DNA from: Bradyrhizobium liaoningense
Lineage (GTDB): Bacteria > Pseudomonadota > Alphaproteobacteria > Rhizobiales > Xanthobacteraceae
DNA: 64,000 nt
Direction: 5' to 3'
Assembly (NCBI RefSeq): GCF_018130785.1
Contig: NZ_JAFCJT010000007.1
Coordinates: 207,486-271,485 of the forward strand
Part shown: piece after piece, positions 45,735 to 54,446 of the stretch
Layout: each line of letters opens with the position of its first letter
How positions within the stretch are numbered: the stretch's first letter is position 1
Program-made: the position numbers and the translations under genes
The notes under the pieces: generated by a model
The model's database searches: none
Seen by the model: only the letters and a program-made list of their open reading frames with translations
What the model was told of the DNA's origin: nothing

Positions 45735-46190
45735 ATGTCTCGCCAGGATCTGCCTCGCCAACATCAGCCGGATGAAGACAGATTCCGGGCGATATTGCCC
45801 GAGGACATCGCATGGCAGCCGTTTCCTGCTTTTCCGCCGGGCGCGCGGCTCGCCGTGATGGTCGGCCATCCCAGCGAACCCGGACCTTACGTGGTCCGGG
45901 TGAAGGTGCCCGGCGGCACGAAGCTGATGCCGCACAAGCATCCGGAAGATCGCATCTACACGGTCATGTCGGGTGTGTTCTATATTGGGCTCGGCGAGAG
46001 TTTTGATGGTGACAAGGTCAAGGCCTATCCGCCGGGCAGCGTCATCGTGCTGCCCGGCGAGACCTGGCATTTTCACTGGGCGAAGGCCGGCGAATACGTC
46101 ACACAGGTCTCTGCCATCGGGCCGCTGGGCCTCGAATATCACGACGACCACGATGATCCGCGCTTGCATCCGGCTGCGGACAAGCGCTGA
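45735..46190 (+). CDS. Cupin-domain protein
   Basis: 151 aa. A single cupin barrel: PGGTKLMPHKHPEDRIYTVM supplies the His-x-His-x(n)-Glu metal motif (HKHPED), and LPGETWHFHWAKAG the second motif with its His. It could be a metal-dependent dioxygenase, isomerase or binding protein; specificity unknown. It lies between osmC and msrA and shares their strand with short gaps, so a role in oxidative or electrophile stress is likely. Confidence 0.8.
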   Translation: MSRQDLPRQHQPDEDRFRAILPEDIAWQPFPAFPPGARLAVMVGHPSEPGPYVVRVKVPGGTKLMPHKHPEDRIYTVMSGVFYIGLGESFDGDKVKAYPPGSVIVLPGETWHFHWAKAGEYVTQVSAIGPLGLEYHDDHDDPRLHPAADKR

Positions 46191-46219
46191 GTATCTCGAC
46201 GAAACCAATGGAGTATCAG

Positions 46220-46735
46220 ATGACGACAGAGCGCGCAGTATTGGCCGGAGGCTGCTTCTGGGGCATGCAGGATCTCATCCGCAAGCAGCCGGGCGTGATC
46301 TCCACCCGCGTCGGTTACACCGGTGGGCACGTGAAGAACGCGACCTATCGCAATCACGAAGGCCACGCCGAGGCGATCGAGATCATCTTCAATCCCGCTA
46401 AGACCAGCTTCCGGACCATGCTGGAATTCTTTTTCCAGATCCATGACCCGACCACGCTCAACCGCCAGGGCAATGATCTCGGCACGAGCTATCGTTCGGC
46501 GATCTTCTATACGAGCGACGAGCAGAAGCGGATCGCCGAAGACACCATCGCCGATGTCGAGGCGTCACGTCTCTGGCCCGGCAAGGTGGTGACCGAGGTC
46601 GCGCCCGCAGCTGAGTTCTGGGAAGCCGAGCCCGAGCATCAGGATTATCTCGAACGCTATCCCGACGGCTACACCTGTCACTTCATCCGGCCCGACTGGA
46701 AGCTGCCGCGTCGCGCGACGGCCGTGGGAGGCTAG
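46220..46735 (+). CDS. msrA: Peptide methionine-S-sulfoxide reductase MsrA
   Basis: 171 aa from ATG 46220 with GGAG at 46210-46213; the ATG at 46208 is less well placed. The catalytic motif GCFWG has C12, and VGYTGGHVKNATYRNHEGHAE is typical MsrA. Reduces S-epimer methionine sulfoxide in proteins and free methionine using thioredoxin. Cytoplasmic. There is no obvious resolving cysteine at the C terminus, so it may use a single-Cys mechanism or a distal thiol. Confidence 0.93.
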   Translation: MTTERAVLAGGCFWGMQDLIRKQPGVISTRVGYTGGHVKNATYRNHEGHAEAIEIIFNPAKTSFRTMLEFFFQIHDPTTLNRQGNDLGTSYRSAIFYTSDEQKRIAEDTIADVEASRLWPGKVVTEVAPAAEFWEAEPEHQDYLERYPDGYTCHFIRPDWKLPRRATAVGG

Positions 46736-46827
46736 GCGGATTGTCGCGTATGGCCGCCGAGGGCTTTGACGAGGAGTGCAAATGTGCGAACTCCCCTCAT
46801 CGTACGATCACGAGAATTCCTCGCGGC

Positions 46828-47469
46828 TCAACGCGCCTCCGGCTGGCGTCCGCAGATCACAGTCACCGCCTTGCGGGCAATCTCCCTCAGGTCGGCGCGG
46901 CGTGCGCCGGCGCGGGCGCGGATGGCGATCGTCTGCATCGTGGCGGCGGCAAGGATCGCAAGTGCAGCCGGATCGGCCTCGCGATCCAGCTCGCCCTTGT
47001 CTTGCGCCAGGCGGAAGCGGGCCTCGAAATCGGCATCGATCGCCCGCAGTCCCGTCGCAACGCTGCTCCGGATTGCCGCATCCTCGGCGACTTCGGTCAC
47101 CGCGGTTCCGACCACGAAGCAGCCGCGCGCTGATCCCTTGCCGGAAAAGTAGATCGACAGCGCCGCGTCATAGGCCAGCATCAGCGCTTCGTCCAAGGGA
47201 TGGTCCCCTGCGAGAGCCTCGCGCGTTGCCGCAAGGCTGATCTCCCAATAGCGCGCCAAGGCCTCGAGATAGAGTGCGTGCTTGTTGCCGAACACCGCGT
47301 AGAGGCTCGGTGGACTCATGCCGGTCGCGGCCGCGACCTTGTCCAGGGACGTGCCCGAATAGCCCGTCCTCCAGAACGTTTCCGTGGCCCGCTTGAGGGC
47401 CGTCTCAGTGTCGTAGGCGGGTGGCCGTCCCCGGCGGGCCGGTCCCGTCTCGCTCTTTTTCCGTGCCAT
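46828..47469 (-). CDS. TetR-family repressor of the divergent efflux operon
   Basis: 213 aa from ATG 47469; the frame continues upstream to 47556 but that would cover an operator. The N-terminal helix-turn-helix is SLDKVAAATGMSPPSLYAVF followed by GNKHALYLEAL. The C-terminal domain (about 85-205) is helical and holds the ligand pocket. It is divergent from the EmrAB-type genes, with two copies of a 20-bp motif between them, so it most likely represses both and is released by a pump substrate. Confidence 0.9.
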   Translation of the reverse strand: MARKKSETGPARRGRPPAYDTETALKRATETFWRTGYSGTSLDKVAAATGMSPPSLYAVFGNKHALYLEALARYWEISLAATREALAGDHPLDEALMLAYDAALSIYFSGKGSARGCFVVGTAVTEVAEDAAIRSSVATGLRAIDADFEARFRLAQDKGELDREADPAALAILAAATMQTIAIRARAGARRADLREIARKAVTVICGRQPEAR

Positions 47470-47502
47470 GTCGTCCGAACCTGGTTGCCATGTTCCACAC
47501 GT

Positions 47503-47522
47503 ATATTTGTATGGATCGTTAT
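47503..47522. promoter_or_regulatory. Putative TetR operator copy 1
   Basis: ATATTTGTA, 5 bases, CGTTAT. Fifteen defined bases are identical to copy 2 exactly 63 bp downstream. It lies 34 bp before the tetR-type start. Confidence 0.6.
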
Positions 47523-47565
47523 AAAAATCAATGGCCGCGCGGCTTGATCGCCGCATCCGGGTACA

Positions 47566-47585
47566 ATATTTGTAACGAACGTTAT
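47566..47585. promoter_or_regulatory. Putative TetR operator copy 2
   Basis: ATATTTGTA, 5 bases, CGTTAT, 24 bp before the efflux adaptor start. In this copy TAACG-AA-CGTTA (47573-47584) forms a 5-2-5 palindrome; copy 1 keeps the outer words but not the palindrome. Confidence 0.65.
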
Positions 47586-47608
47586 TAAATTAGATGAGGA
47601 CGAGGACG

Positions 47609-48745
47609 ATGGGTTTGAACTTTGCGCCAATCGCCGGCTGGCTGGGCGATCGCAGCTTCCGCGGGAGCGAGGCTGTTGCGCCGTTGTTCGGAGCGGATCT
47701 CGGCAGGCGGCTGCGCCGACCCCTGATGCTCGTGGTGCCGGCCGCGGCTGCCGTGTTCGGCGCCTTCATGTATCTGGCGCAGGAACAATACGTCTCGACC
47801 GACGATGCGTTCGTGCGCGCCGCGAAGGTCACCATCAACGCGCGGGTGTCCGGCCAGGCGGTCGCGATCACCGTGCGCGACAACGAGCGTGTCCGGCAGG
47901 GCCAGGTCCTGTTTCGACTTGACCCGGAGCCCTACCAGATCGCCGTCGATCAGGCCGAGGCCCGGCTCGGCAGCGCGCGGCTCCAGATCGACTCCCTCAA
48001 GGCGACCTACCGCCAGCAGCAGGCGGAGCTGCAATCGGCGAAGGACTCGGCCTCTTTCGACGAGCGCGAGTTCGATCGCAAGAGAATGCTGGTCGCCTCC
48101 GACTTCACGCCGCGTGCGGTCTACGAGCGGGCCGAGACCGATCTCAAGGTCGCGCGCCATCGGATGGCATCGATCGAGCAGCAGATCGCCAATACGGTCG
48201 TCGCGCTCAACGGCGACCCCGACATCGATGTCGACCGCCATCCGACAGTCCGCGCGGCCACGGCGCAGCTCGATCGCGCGCGGCTCGATCTCTCCTACAC
48301 CACGGTGAGGGCACCCGACGACGGTATCGTGACCAAGGTCGACGATCTGCAGATCGGTGGTTTCGTCAACGCAGGCGCGCCCACGTTCTCACTGATGTCG
48401 AGCCGGGACGTCTGGATCGAGGCGAATTTTCGTGAGACGGGCCTGACCCATATGCGGCCGGGCCAGGAGGCGACGATCGACGTCGACGCCTATCCGGATC
48501 GAAAATTCAAGGCGCATATCGTCAGCATGAGTCCCGGTACCGGGTCGGACTTCTCGATCCTGCCACCGGAGAATGCGACCGGGAACTGGGTCAAGGTCGT
48601 CCAGCGGCTGCCCGTGCGCCTTGAGCTCGACGATCCCGATTCGACCCGGCCACTGTTCTCCGGCATCAGCGTGACGGCGCGGGTCGACACCGGCCATCGT
48701 CGCAACTGGCTGCTCCAGCCTGCGCTTGCGACGGAGGTCAAATGA
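47609..48745 (+). CDS. EmrA-like membrane fusion protein
   Basis: 378 aa from ATG 47609 (AGGA 8 bases upstream); ATG 47594 in frame is an alternative. A single N-terminal membrane helix (MLVVPAAAAVFGAFMYLA, about residues 39-56), then lipoyl half-motif and long helical hairpin (INARVSGQAVAITVRDNERV; PEPYQIAVDQAEARLGS), return half-motif (RLDLSYTTVRAPDDGIV) and beta-barrel (ANFRETGLTHMRPGQEATID). It links the inner-membrane DHA2 pump encoded by the next gene (4-bp overlap) to an outer-membrane channel that is not encoded here. Confidence 0.9.
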   Translation: MGLNFAPIAGWLGDRSFRGSEAVAPLFGADLGRRLRRPLMLVVPAAAAVFGAFMYLAQEQYVSTDDAFVRAAKVTINARVSGQAVAITVRDNERVRQGQVLFRLDPEPYQIAVDQAEARLGSARLQIDSLKATYRQQQAELQSAKDSASFDEREFDRKRMLVASDFTPRAVYERAETDLKVARHRMASIEQQIANTVVALNGDPDIDVDRHPTVRAATAQLDRARLDLSYTTVRAPDDGIVTKVDDLQIGGFVNAGAPTFSLMSSRDVWIEANFRETGLTHMRPGQEATIDVDAYPDRKFKAHIVSMSPGTGSDFSILPPENATGNWVKVVQRLPVRLELDDPDSTRPLFSGISVTARVDTGHRRNWLLQPALATEVK

Positions 48746-50235
48746 GTACGCCCCTCCCATCGACCGCGACCGGCGGTCATCATGCAATCTCGGCGGCCGC
48801 CCTGATGGCGACCTACATGCAGGCCGTCAACATTTCGATACCGAACGCCGCGCTGCCGCACATCCAGGCCACGCTCTCGATGGCCAATGACGAGGTCGGC
48901 TGGGTGTTCTCCTCGTATATCGCTGCAAGCGCCGTGACCATGTCGATCACCCAATGGCTCGCGGGACGCTATGGCCGCAAGGCGGTCTATCAGGCAGCCC
49001 TTGCCGTCTTCACGCTTGGTCTTGTCCTCGATACGCTGGCGACGACGTCGATCCAGTTCGTGCTGGCGCGGATTCTCCAGGGCGCGGCGAGCGGGCCACT
49101 TGCGCCGCTCTCATTGGCGGTTCTGCTGGAGGCGACGCCGGCGGCGCGGCAAGCGCGCATGGGCCTGGCATTGACGGTCTGCTCGCTGCTCGGCATCAGC
49201 ACCGGCCCCGCTCTTGGTGGCTGGCTCAGCGAATATTACGGCTGGCCGTCGATCTTCTATGTCAGCCTGCCCATGACGGTCTTCATTGCCCTGACAATGG
49301 CCCTGTTGCTGGGCGAGAAGCGGGCAGAGCGGAGCCAGCCCTTCGATGTCTTCGGCTTGACGACCTTCTCCGCCGGCATGATCGGCCTGCAGATGCTGCT
49401 GGATCGCGGCGAGCGCCTCGAATGGTTCGCCTCGCCGGAAATCTGGGTCGAAGCGATCGCCTCGGTCCTGGGCTTCTATCTCTTCATTGTGCACGTTCTG
49501 ACGAAGAAGGAACAATTTCTCCGTACGGCGCTGTTCAGGGATCGCAATCTCGTCCTCTCGACGGTGATCTCCTTCGCACTCGGCTTCGTCCTGCTGCCGA
49601 CATTGGCTTTGACGTCCCCGATGCTGGAGGAGTTGCTCAACTACCCTGTCGACACCACCGGCTACATGAGCATTCCACGCGGCGTGGCGCTGGTGGGCGC
49701 GCTGGTGCTGACGAGCCTGGTTCCGGGACAGGTCGACTACCGGCCGTTCCTCATGGGGGGCATGGCGCTGGTGGTCTATGCCAACTGGCTGATGCTCGGC
49801 TATTCGCCGGCGATGGATTGGCGGCCGGTCGTCGAAGCAGGTTTCCTCCAGGGCGCTGGTCTCGGCATGTTGTTGCCGGCGCTCGTGAGGGCCGCGTTCG
49901 GAACGCTCGATCCGAAGCTTCGCCCTGAAGGCAGTGCGTTGATCAACCTGTCGCGCCTTTACGGCAGCACCATCGGCATCGCGGTGGTCCAGCTCTTCTT
50001 CTATGCCAACACCCAGGCCGTGCATATCGCGCTCGCCAAGCATCTCACGCCTTATCGTGTCGCGGCGAATGTCGCGGGCCCGATCGGGAAGCCGGGCCTT
50101 GCCGCCCTCAACGGCATGGTCACGCGCCAGGCGGCCACGGTCGCGGTCATCGATCAGTTCGAGATCCTGATGTTCGCCATGCTCGTCGTGATCCCGCTGG
50201 TGTTCTTTCTTCGTAAGCCGCGTCCCGTCGGCTAA
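48742..50235 (+). CDS. DHA2-family (EmrB-like) MFS efflux transporter
   Basis: 497 aa with about 14 membrane helices. DHA2 marks are YMQAVNISIPNAALPHIQAT in helix 1, WLAGRYGRKAVY in the first loop (motif A), ILQGAASGPLAPLSLAVLLE and LGISTGPALGGWLSEYYGWP (motif C). It expels hydrophobic drugs or other toxic compounds by proton antiport together with the adaptor. The start overlaps the adaptor stop (ATGA). Regulation is by the divergent TetR protein. Confidence 0.93.
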   Translation: MSTPLPSTATGGHHAISAAALMATYMQAVNISIPNAALPHIQATLSMANDEVGWVFSSYIAASAVTMSITQWLAGRYGRKAVYQAALAVFTLGLVLDTLATTSIQFVLARILQGAASGPLAPLSLAVLLEATPAARQARMGLALTVCSLLGISTGPALGGWLSEYYGWPSIFYVSLPMTVFIALTMALLLGEKRAERSQPFDVFGLTTFSAGMIGLQMLLDRGERLEWFASPEIWVEAIASVLGFYLFIVHVLTKKEQFLRTALFRDRNLVLSTVISFALGFVLLPTLALTSPMLEELLNYPVDTTGYMSIPRGVALVGALVLTSLVPGQVDYRPFLMGGMALVVYANWLMLGYSPAMDWRPVVEAGFLQGAGLGMLLPALVRAAFGTLDPKLRPEGSALINLSRLYGSTIGIAVVQLFFYANTQAVHIALAKHLTPYRVAANVAGPIGKPGLAALNGMVTRQAATVAVIDQFEILMFAMLVVIPLVFFLRKPRPVG

Positions 50236-50323
50236 CGCCGGAGAGCCGTGAAATGACGTTGTGTCCGCAACCCCGATCGCTTCGTCCGCATCGCGCGGCT
50301 AGCAGTCAACAAGGAGTATCATC

Positions 50324-51262
50324 ATGACGACCTCCGATTCACTTCGTTACACGAGAATTCCCACCCATGAGGCCGTGACGATTCCCGCAGTCGGATTTGG
50401 TACGCTCATTCCGGACCCGCTCGTGACCAGGCAGGCCACCAGGGCGGCATTGGAGGCCGGATTTCGACATCTCGATTGTGCCGAGCGCTATCGCAACGAA
50501 GCGGCCGTTGGCGACGCGCTGCAGGACGCGTTCAGGGCGGGCACGCTTCAGCGCCAGGACCTGTTCGTTACGACGAAGCTATGGAACACCAATCATCGGC
50601 CGGAGCGGGTCAGGCCTGCCTTCGACGCCAGTCGCCGGCGGCTGCAACTCGACGAGATCGACTGCTACATCATCCATACCCCCTTCGCCTTTCAACCCGG
50701 CGATGACCAGGACCCGAGGGATGCGAGCGGCCATGTGATCTACGATTCAGGCGTGACGCTGGCGGAGACATGGGGCGCGCTGGAGCGCCTCGTCGACGAG
50801 GGGCACTGCAGGTCGATCGGGCTGTCGGACATCACCTTGGAGAAGCTGCGCGAGATCGTCGAGGTCGCGCGGATCAGGCCTGCCATGGTACAGGTCGAAT
50901 CGCATCCGTACCTGCCCGAATGGGAGCTGCTCGACTTCTGTCGGGAGCATGGAATTGTCCTGCAGGCGTTTGCCGCGCTGGGACACGCCATGAAGCCGAA
51001 CCTCCTCGCTGACCCCGTGATCACTGCCATTGCGGAGCGCCTGCACAAGACGCCGGCTCAAGTGGCCCTGGCCTGGGCCGTCCAGCGCGGCACGGCTTTC
51101 CTGACGACCTCGACCAATCCTCGGCGTATCGAGGAGAATTTCGATATTTCGACGCTGCCTGAAGACGCCATGCGGGAGATGCGGAATCACATCACGACGA
51201 ATGTCCGGTTCAACACGGTGGTCGAAACCGGCGTGCCCGGATTCATTCCGCGGGCAGGATGA
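50324..51262 (+). CDS. Aldo/keto reductase
   Basis: 312 aa TIM-barrel NADPH-dependent carbonyl reductase. The catalytic Tyr is in HLDCAERYRNEAAVG, the Lys in LFVTTKLWNTNHRP, the His in DCYIIHTPFAFQPG; AFLTTSTNPRRIEENFDI is the NADPH-binding region. An aldehyde or ketone stress role fits the neighbouring DJ-1, VOC and epoxide hydrolase genes. AAGGAG precedes ATG. Its 3' end converges on regulator C, 45 bp apart. Confidence 0.92.
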   Translation: MTTSDSLRYTRIPTHEAVTIPAVGFGTLIPDPLVTRQATRAALEAGFRHLDCAERYRNEAAVGDALQDAFRAGTLQRQDLFVTTKLWNTNHRPERVRPAFDASRRRLQLDEIDCYIIHTPFAFQPGDDQDPRDASGHVIYDSGVTLAETWGALERLVDEGHCRSIGLSDITLEKLREIVEVARIRPAMVQVESHPYLPEWELLDFCREHGIVLQAFAALGHAMKPNLLADPVITAIAERLHKTPAQVALAWAVQRGTAFLTTSTNPRRIEENFDISTLPEDAMREMRNHITTNVRFNTVVETGVPGFIPRAG

Positions 51263-51307
51263 AGCGCGCGGCGCGGTGCGAAGGTCGAAGGCCTTCGGCC
51301 GGCCTCG

Positions 51308-54148
51308 TCAAGTCCGGAGTTGCGCGATCAAATCGCGTGCGTTGCGGATATCGGCGATGCCGGCGCCCTCGCTGAACGGCCCGCATGCACGTTCGAGAAT
51401 TGCCAGGGCCTCTGCATTCTGGCCGGCTCCGATCATGAGCCGCGCGAGGCTGATCGCACCGCGTAACTCCCAGAACCGCGCGCCCTGCTGGTTGGCAATG
51501 TCCATGGCCTCGCGGAAGCGGGCCTCGGCGTCCCCTGCGTGCCGCGGGCTCCTCAGCATCAACTCACCCTTGATGCGGATCAGTTCCGGCAGATACCACA
51601 GCTCCTGCCTGTCGTTGCAGCGGGTCAGGACGTCCTCGATCACGTCGAGGCCGCGGTCGACCTGGTCGGCCTCGCCCGAACATGCCGCAAGCTCGCCAAG
51701 GAGAGGAAGAAAGCGCGGCAGGAAGCGCGCATCGCCGGCGCGATTGAGCTCTTCGCGCAATAGCGGCAAGCCGGTCGCGACGTCGCCGCGCCTTACAATG
51801 ACCGCGGCGTTGAAGGCCCGCGCCCACAGGCCCCACAAACGGATGGCGTGGCGCTCGGTGTGTTCGAGCAGCTCGGTGCCGTGGCGCTCCGCGGCCTCGA
51901 AATCGCCGGACCAGAAGGCGATCGGGCAGGTGGCCTGTCCGAGCACGCTGCAGAAAGTCAGCGCATGGCCGTTGGCGCGGCCTTCCTCGATGTTTCGGGC
52001 CGCGAGCGCCTGGGCCTGATCGGCAAAGCCCTGAAGCCACAGGATGCGGGCGCGGAAATACTGCGTGGATATCCTCAGGTCGAGCGGGAAGATTTTTGGC
52101 TTCTCCGCCAGCACATGCAGCGAGGCGTTCACACGGTCGATGCGCAGCCGTGCATCGTTCTGGTCGCCGAGATAATGCAGCGCCACGGCCGTCAGCCGGT
52201 CGCCGAGCATGACATCGGTCCTGTCGGGCGAATTCGCCGCGGCGTTGGCAAAGCGGTCGGCCAATGCGCGGGCCTTGCCGAACTGTCCGTTGTTGAACTG
52301 GTCGATGCACAAGCCCCAGAGCGCGCGCAGGCGGAAGTCCTTGTCGTCAAGCCTGTCAGCCAGCTCCAGGGTCGTCTCGAGGATCGGACGCGCCTCGCGG
52401 GCGCGGCCCTCGCCATACATCAGCGACCAGCCGAGCGCCGACAGGAGTTGCATGCGAATGCGATCATCGCCGCCGCTGTCGCCGAGCGCGGTGAGCGCCG
52501 TTTTGGCGCGCTCGCGGCATTCGGCGAACAGGGACAGGCGGACCCACAGCGTGACTGCAGCCGCTGTCAGCGCGATCCCGAGTGCAGCATCGCCGTCGGG
52601 CCCGAAGGCCCAGTTCAATGCGGCGCGCACATTGTCCAGTTCCGCGCCATAGATGCTCAGCCATTCCGGCAGCGGCGTCGATGTTTCGGCCTCCGCGCGT
52701 TCGAAGAAGTCGCGGAAATGCTCGGCATGGCGCCGCGCGAACTGACCGGTTTCACCGAGCTCGTTCAGCTTTCCATGCGCATAGGTGCGTGTGGTGTCGA
52801 GCAGGCGATAGCGCAGCGTCCGGGAGCCGGACGGCGAGATCAGCGATTTGGTGACCAGGCTGTCGATCGCCTCTAACGTCTCCGATGCGCTGAGGCCGTC
52901 ACCGGATGCGACCGCGGCAGCCGCCTCCGGTGCGAAGGGCCCGGCAAAGACCGACAGGCGCCGCAGCGTGGCGCTCTCGGCGGGAGGCAGCAGATCGTAG
53001 CTCCAGTCGAGCGCCGCGGCGAGCGTCTGGTGCCGCGGCACGGCCGTGCGCCGCCCACGCCATTGCAGCGAGAAGCGGCTGTCGAGCAGCGATGCGGTGC
53101 CGGCGATGCCGTAGGCATTGACACGGCCCGCCGCGAGCTCGATCGCGAGCGCAATGCCGTCGAGGCGCCGGCAAATGCTCGCGACGAGCGGTGCCTCTTC
53201 CGCACTGAGCTGGAACGGACCCGAGCTCTGCGCGATGCGTTCGACGAAGAGCTGGGCCGCGGGATAGGCGAGCACCTCGGCGACATCAAGGCCTTCGCGC
53301 TCCGGCGGGCAATCCAGCGGGAATAGGCGGAAAATCCGTTCGCCTTCACTCCGGAACGACTCGCGGCTGGTTGCGAGCACGCGAAGCTGCGGCGCTTCGC
53401 GCACGATGCGCTCGACGAGCGGGGCCAGCTCATCCAGCACGTGCTCGCAGCTGTCGAAGATCAGCAGGGCCGGACCGGTCTTCAGGAATGTCAGCAGAGC
53501 CGGGGTCGGATCCTCCGCGCTGATGGTCAGTCCGAGCGCGGACGCGATGGTGGTCGCGAAGTGGCTGGCATCCCGGAGCGGACCGAAGTCGACGAAGAAG
53601 ACGCGCCCGCCGAAATCCGCCGATCTGCGATGTCCGACGGCGACGGCGACGGCGGTCTTGCCGATGCCGCCCGGGCCGACCACGGTCACGAAGCGATGCA
53701 ACGAAAGCCCGTTCGATATCTTCTCGACGATCTCCTCCCGTCCGACCATCTTCGAGAGCAGCGCGGGGAGGGAGCGGGGAGGTGTGATGTTCACTGCGGG
53801 CTGAGCGGCCGGTGGGGCCGCCTGAGCGAACGAGGCGACGAAGCAGTAGCCGCGGCCGGGCACATTGACGACATAACGGGCTGACTTGCCGGTATCGCCC
53901 AGCGCCTTGCGCAGTGCTGCGACGTGGAAGCGCAGGCTGCCCTCGTCGACATTGACGTCGGCCCAGATGCGCTTGACCAGCTCTCTCTTGTCGATGACTT
54001 CGCCGGGGCGCTCGGCGAGGAAGATCAGAATATCGAGCGCGCGGCCGCCGACGTGAAGCGGCGAGCCCTGCTTCTCCAAGAGCCGGGACTTCGGAAACAG
54101 TCGAAATGGCCCAAAGGAAATGGCCGAGTCTTCGCTAGGATCTGGCAC
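51308..54148 (-). CDS. Winged-helix STAND ATPase regulator C
   Basis: 946 aa from GTG 54148, chosen because it matches the GTG start and opening of regulator B (VPDPSEDSAISFGPFRLF against MPDTNDQDSAISFGPFRLF); a start at 54166 adds 6 residues. OmpR/CadC-type winged helix (about 8-105), ATPase with GPGGIGKTAVAVAVGH, ALLIFDSCEHVLDEL and RVLATSRESFRSEGERIFRL, then a long helical TPR-like solenoid. It stands between the aldo/keto reductase and a solute-binding protein gene. The near-identity of domain plan and promoter to B indicates a recent duplication. Confidence 0.92.
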   Translation of the reverse strand: MPDPSEDSAISFGPFRLFPKSRLLEKQGSPLHVGGRALDILIFLAERPGEVIDKRELVKRIWADVNVDEGSLRFHVAALRKALGDTGKSARYVVNVPGRGYCFVASFAQAAPPAAQPAVNITPPRSLPALLSKMVGREEIVEKISNGLSLHRFVTVVGPGGIGKTAVAVAVGHRRSADFGGRVFFVDFGPLRDASHFATTIASALGLTISAEDPTPALLTFLKTGPALLIFDSCEHVLDELAPLVERIVREAPQLRVLATSRESFRSEGERIFRLFPLDCPPEREGLDVAEVLAYPAAQLFVERIAQSSGPFQLSAEEAPLVASICRRLDGIALAIELAAGRVNAYGIAGTASLLDSRFSLQWRGRRTAVPRHQTLAAALDWSYDLLPPAESATLRRLSVFAGPFAPEAAAAVASGDGLSASETLEAIDSLVTKSLISPSGSRTLRYRLLDTTRTYAHGKLNELGETGQFARRHAEHFRDFFERAEAETSTPLPEWLSIYGAELDNVRAALNWAFGPDGDAALGIALTAAAVTLWVRLSLFAECRERAKTALTALGDSGGDDRIRMQLLSALGWSLMYGEGRAREARPILETTLELADRLDDKDFRLRALWGLCIDQFNNGQFGKARALADRFANAAANSPDRTDVMLGDRLTAVALHYLGDQNDARLRIDRVNASLHVLAEKPKIFPLDLRISTQYFRARILWLQGFADQAQALAARNIEEGRANGHALTFCSVLGQATCPIAFWSGDFEAAERHGTELLEHTERHAIRLWGLWARAFNAAVIVRRGDVATGLPLLREELNRAGDARFLPRFLPLLGELAACSGEADQVDRGLDVIEDVLTRCNDRQELWYLPELIRIKGELMLRSPRHAGDAEARFREAMDIANQQGARFWELRGAISLARLMIGAGQNAEALAILERACGPFSEGAGIADIRNARDLIAQLRT

Positions 54149-54190
54149 GCGCCATTGCCCCCGCAACGGGAGTCAAAAGGTATTTCTTTC

Positions 54191-54231
54191 TGGTCTATCA
54201 GAACGAAGCGTACAGTAAACTGGCCGAAAGC
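54191..54231 (-). promoter_or_regulatory. Promoter block of regulator C, conserved with regulator B
   Basis: On the gene strand: TTTCGGCCAGTTTACT, then 16 bases after TTTACT the hexamer TAGACC. Position relative to GTG (43 bp) is like that in regulator B (40 bp). The preserved words TTTCG and TTTAC are 10 bp apart. Confidence 0.5.
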
Positions 54232-54446
54232 AGTGGGCATGGCTGGCAGCCCTGCACGGATCGCTTGGGTCGGCGGGTCCCTTGAAATAATGCTGAAAAA
54301 ATAAGGCCTTAGGCTGGCGTGACGAGGGTGTGGCGCCTCGGCTCTCAGCCAGATGGAGCATTGACGGCGGTCGCGGATTGCTGCGAGTGGATGGTCCGGG
54401 AGCCGGTCCCGCCTCGACAGTGACTACCGACTTCCGGAATTCGAAC

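Noticed and set aside
51286..51297. 12-bp perfect palindrome CGAAGGCCTTCG between the convergent aldo/keto reductase and regulator C genes
   Set aside because: No loop and no T-tract on either strand; could be a weak bidirectional terminator but a GC-rich palindrome of this length is not remarkable here.
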